From Macrotrachela quadricornifera (Eukaryota; Rotifera; Eurotatoria; Philodinida; Philodinidae): DNA of 64,000 nucleotides. The notes under the pieces were generated by a model. That model was not told the origin of the DNA and made no database searches. It worked only from the letters and a program-made list of their open reading frames with translations. Positions 60,263-64,000 of this stretch are shown here, one piece after another (position 1 is the first letter of the stretch; every line of letters begins with the position of its first letter). Made by a program: the position numbers and the translations under genes. The stretch spans positions 801,226 to 865,225 of the forward strand of contig JAJEKB010020889.1 in assembly GCA_022393335.1 (NCBI GenBank), given 5' to 3'.

Positions 60263-60870
60263 GTTAGTATGCTTTATGAGCATTGCGAAGTCAGTACGTA
60301 ACCTTTCTTACATAGCTTGAACAATACTAGCTGCTGTTTGTACGATACGTAGATAAAAACTGAGGATGAGAACTCATACCCTCATGGAAACAGTGTAGAA
60401 ACATACATTGATCGACGTCACTAATCTATAATCAAAGCCTTTTTAATAAAACCAAAACTCCTGTAAACTAGAATTTCTTAACAAAAATAATACTGAATAT
60501 CACTCAGTTACTGTAACTTCCTACATAAATATTAACGGTAACTTCTCTCACTTACTAATTTATGAATCTCAAAAGAATTAACTATAAAACAATTATACTT
60601 CAGCTGAAGTCTATTGAATCCATTGATTGTCACTGTTTCCTTTTTAATTAACAGAAGTTAAATTCTGACTCCTATATTAGTTTTAACTTACGATGGATAC
60701 TAAAGTTTTACCCAAGATTTCAAAAGACTTCTACGAGGTCTTCCAGTATTCGAAGAAATCTAAACACTCTCAAAATCACAGTAAATATCCCAGAATCTCC
60801 GAAGGATTTATAAAAACCCAGCCAATTTTCGAGTAGGAGTGTGACAGTTTCATATCAATGCTCACACTCG
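60263..60870. other. Intergenic, no gene recognised
   Basis: AT-rich, nothing recognised. Confidence 0.5.
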
Positions 60871-61060
60871 GAACTGGTACATAAATTCCAACTCATCTGA
60901 AAAGAATTGATCTCCGACTCACATGAATCAGAGCTGGAGTTAATAATCAACTCATATAAGTTGGAAGTGGGGCTGGATATCAACTCACTTGAATCCGAGC
61001 TGAAACTAGGCACCAGCTCACCTGAGTAGGAATTCGAGCTGGACATCCACTCTTCGTCAC
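60870..61060. repeat. Degenerate ~50-bp tandem repeat
   Basis: Units around AACTCACTTGAATCCGAGCTG recur about four times with changes. On the minus strand they yield a Ser-rich 70-codon frame (61067-60855) that is a by-product of the repeat. Confidence 0.6.
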
Positions 61061-61839
61061 AACTCATTACAGTTCATGAGGTGGCACTAGCATACGTGTT
61101 GATTCATATAAAGTTGATAATAGGTTAAAATTAAGCCTGTTTTTATGAGAACATCGCTAGTTGGTTACCACTAATCAGATACAACAGAGACGTCGAACAG
61201 ACTTAGTGTGTATTTGTTTGTTTGTCGTCCAAGACGCAGTGATACATGATAACAGAAAAACAATTAATCCAACTCTATTCGTGGAGTAGGCAAGAGGTGA
61301 TTTATGAAGCTAAGTTTTCTCACCAACTAAAGCCGTATTGAGTGAATTCCGTCATTAGCTTCTCTATCCAATTCTGTATAACTATGCAGAGTCTCTCACT
61401 CCCGAGTAGCGAATCCAGCCACATTGACCCTATCCACTGTCAAGCTCCCGATTACAGAAGTCTTTTACAACATCATTATACGTTTAACTGGTTGTGAATT
61501 GGTGAAATATTTCTATCTATCATGACCGTGAATGACTGACTATATTTCATTTTTACTTTTCTACAGTATTACCAATGTAACTTGTCACAGTTGTTATGTT
61601 GAAAGATTTAAAGCTATTTAACATCTCGTTTGAATACACACCCAGTTACACCTGAACACCGGTTCACATGAGTGCCAATTGGAATTGGTGAACAGGTTAC
61701 ATCAGTTGGCGCTATAACTAGTGACCAGGTCTTTATCTAGCTCCTCATAGGTCATGAGTTTGAATTGTCACACGCCCATTCTCGAGAGATTCATCAAAAA
61801 AACCCTCCCAAAAATAATATTCCAGTCGATGCAACACAA
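61061..61839. other. Intergenic, no gene recognised
   Basis: Nothing recognised in this stretch apart from scattered short repeats. Confidence 0.45.
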
Positions 61840-62345
61840 CATTTTGCTCGTGCATTAGCAGATGAAACGATACTAGCCATACTTTATTCATATCTCTCAT
61901 ATTCATCTTCATCTCCACATACAGACACTCACAACGCTGGTCCTTCAATACAATGATATCCCACATTTTGGTGCACAACATCCTGGCGATGCCTTACGGC
62001 ATAACACAGTGATTCTCGTCTTATTTATATCTCTCTCATAGTCATCTTCTTCTCGACATATAGACACTCACCACACTAAACCTTTATAACAACCAGATCG
62101 GAGCTGGTGGCGTACAACATCTTGGCGATGCCTTACGGCATAACACAGTGATTCTCATTCTATTTACATCTCTCTCATATTCATCTTTTTCTCCACATAT
62201 AGACACTCATCACACTGGACCTTCGTAGCAATGAAATCAGAGATGCTGGTGCACAACATCTTGGTGATGCCTTACGGCATAACACAGTGATTCTCATCTT
62301 ATTTACATCTCTCTCATATTCATCTTCTTCTCTGCATTTAGGCAC
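61840..62345 (+). repeat. ~140-bp tandem repeat, about 3.6 copies
   Basis: The core GGCGATGCCTTACGGCATAA recurs near 61983, 62124 and 62263 (GGTGATG in the last). Each core is followed by CACAGTGATTCTC, an ATCTCTCTCAT tract and ATAGACACTCA. A more diverged copy precedes 61983. Each unit contains a small hairpin, ATGCC-TTAC-GGCAT. The frames crossing it are repeat artefacts. Confidence 0.8.
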
Positions 62346-64000
62346 TGAAAAAGTTGATTCTAGGGAATAATAACATTTTTGGAACATTTAAACGGCAAAT
62401 TGAGCAAAGTGATGATAGAATACGATTTTAATTTTTAATTTCAGTTTTCTTGTTCGCTAATAAATAGATGCACACCACTTTTTATCTTGTTGATTTCGAA
62501 ACGTGCATGCGACCAGTGAGATATGAGAACAGGATCGGATTGCAATCATAGACTTGAGCCAAATTGATGTACGCTATACGTAAGATGGAGTAGCGGGCCT
62601 TCTAAGTTACGATCATGTGTCAATCTCTGAGCTTGGAGTATTCACTATAGCGAACATACTCTAAAAAAGATTGTGAATTGTCGTAGAAAAATATCTTAGT
62701 GCATAGTGTTCAATTATGATATCGTTGGTGAACAATGGATCGCTGGTGTGATATATGCATTTTTTACTACTATGCTATCGTAATCGAACCATCTCATTCA
62801 TTGTTTCTATCTGAGTAAATAAATTAGTACAACTTTGCAATGGTCTGAGCAACTATTGATAATAAATGTTGATTCGTAGCATTTGTGATAATTTTATTGT
62901 GGTGAATTTGAGCGAGGAATTTATTAGAATAGAATTAATACAATGAGGAATAAAAAAAAGTTTTATTTATTTATGGATGTAGTCGGAAGTTATTATCTAT
63001 AATGATTTGATTCTATGGACATAATATGGTATATAAACTAAAACAGTAATGATTTTTTTTCATCGATTTAAATGTGAATTGTACTCAGTTTACGGAAATA
63101 GTTTATTTCAATAATAGAATATGTATGAATAATAAGGCGCACCAAATGCAAAAACGGAAGAGAAAATCGTTTTTAATTATTTATACATGGTTTGATAGAG
63201 CTCGTCGAGCCCATTCAAAATAACTACTTTTTATCGTTTTTTGACGGAGTTTTTTGGTCAAAAATGATGAAAATATTGAAAATTGTTGGAAAGATCAAAA
63301 AGTGGTCTTTCTGTAAAAACATGTCAAATTCACTCGTTTCTACCAATCATATGTTTTTGAAACTTTTTGTTTCAGATGCAGTATCTCAAATTGAGTATTA
63401 CGATGTGAGTTCAAATGATGTTTAACGAATTTTAACATAGTCATCATGACTCATAAAATCAATGAGGGATGAGGAAATGTCATGTTGATGCCCCTGTACA
63501 GGGGGCAGAAATGACATGGTATCCGGAATAATAGAAAAGAGTGAAGATACTTAATCAGGTTGATGATTTTTACAGATTTTTAGTCTTGCTAAGTAGGTTA
63601 CTGACGGATTTAGGAGGTCTTGGCCAGTGTAACATCCATTACTTCACAAAAAAGCTACATTTGTTCAAGTTTTAAGTTGATTTTCGAAGTATTGTCAGCT
63701 TTTTATACTGATAGAACGTTCTGAATAGTGTTTGTCAACTTTGAATAGAAAGATATAGAGAATTTCAACAAATACGCTAGAAGAATCTACAAAAATCTTA
63801 CTGGTTCTGTGATATTTTGATGCGATCGGTTAGAAAACTATAAAAAGGTTTGGAACGATCTCTGACACAGTCTAAAATATTCTTTAGATGGATCTTGAAC
63901 AGTTCGATAGGATGTGGAACAATCCAGAACAGCTTAAAAAGGGCTTCTAGAATATTCTAGAAATATCTGGTAGGTACTCGTGGGGTATAAATACGCTCTC
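62346..64000. other. Intergenic, no gene recognised
   Basis: AT-rich sequence to the window end. A 77-codon frame at 63192-63425 has no recognisable features and no splice partners were seen. No RNA gene was recognised. Confidence 0.45.

Overview
The window looks like nuclear DNA of a bdelloid rotifer. It is strongly AT-rich, most introns are about 45-100 bp with GT/AG ends, and several proteins belong to types that are expanded in bdelloids: an ADP-ribosyltransferase/TPR protein with the typical bdelloid N-terminal region, an LDL-receptor/EGF/7TM receptor, an orphan rhodopsin-like 7TM receptor and an F-box fragment. Genes are sparse and repeats abundant, which suggests a bdelloid with a comparatively large genome. 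The species is not determined.

Layout. 1-6.3 kb holds a GATCGGTT minisatellite and a nested inverted-repeat element. 6.4-7.6 kb is a three-exon 7TM receptor, followed by a 71-bp tandem repeat. 8.6-12.8 kb holds only fragments and one candidate small Cys-rich ORF. 12.9-16.6 kb is a five-exon XPR1-type phosphate exporter (SPX + EXS). 17.2-24.2 kb is a repeat island: a degenerate minisatellite invaded by nested fold-back elements and MITEs, and a 935-bp hAT-like element with 8-bp target duplications that carries its own minisatellites. 25.1-27.5 kb is the ART/TPR gene. 27.8-29.1 kb holds a mariner fragment abutting an RTE-like LINE fragment. 29.3-35.4 kb (minus) is one receptor gene split over two large exons.

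39.56-41.78 kb is a twelve-exon bHLH-PAS gene that reads as CLOCK. It was recovered by splicing short exons, with every phase agreeing. 42.8-44.1 kb (minus) is a proposed three-exon secreted protein joining a chitin-binding type 2 domain to a ricin-B-type beta-trefoil. 44.6-44.9 kb is a tRNA-derived SINE. 47.8-53.35 kb is a four-exon TPR protein ending in a cysteine cluster. A seven-exon coiled-coil gene (53.44-56.23 kb) starts 84 bp after it, behind a splice-acceptor-like AG, so the pair may be an operon resolved by spliced-leader trans-splicing. 57.5-62.4 kb holds an orphan F-box exon, two large palindromes and a ~140-bp tandem repeat.

The genes do not form one pathway. Membrane sensing (two 7TM receptors), phosphate export, circadian-type transcription, secreted glycan binding and scaffold proteins sit side by side. 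All gene models come from reading splice sites and frames by eye. No alignment, RNA evidence or search was available.
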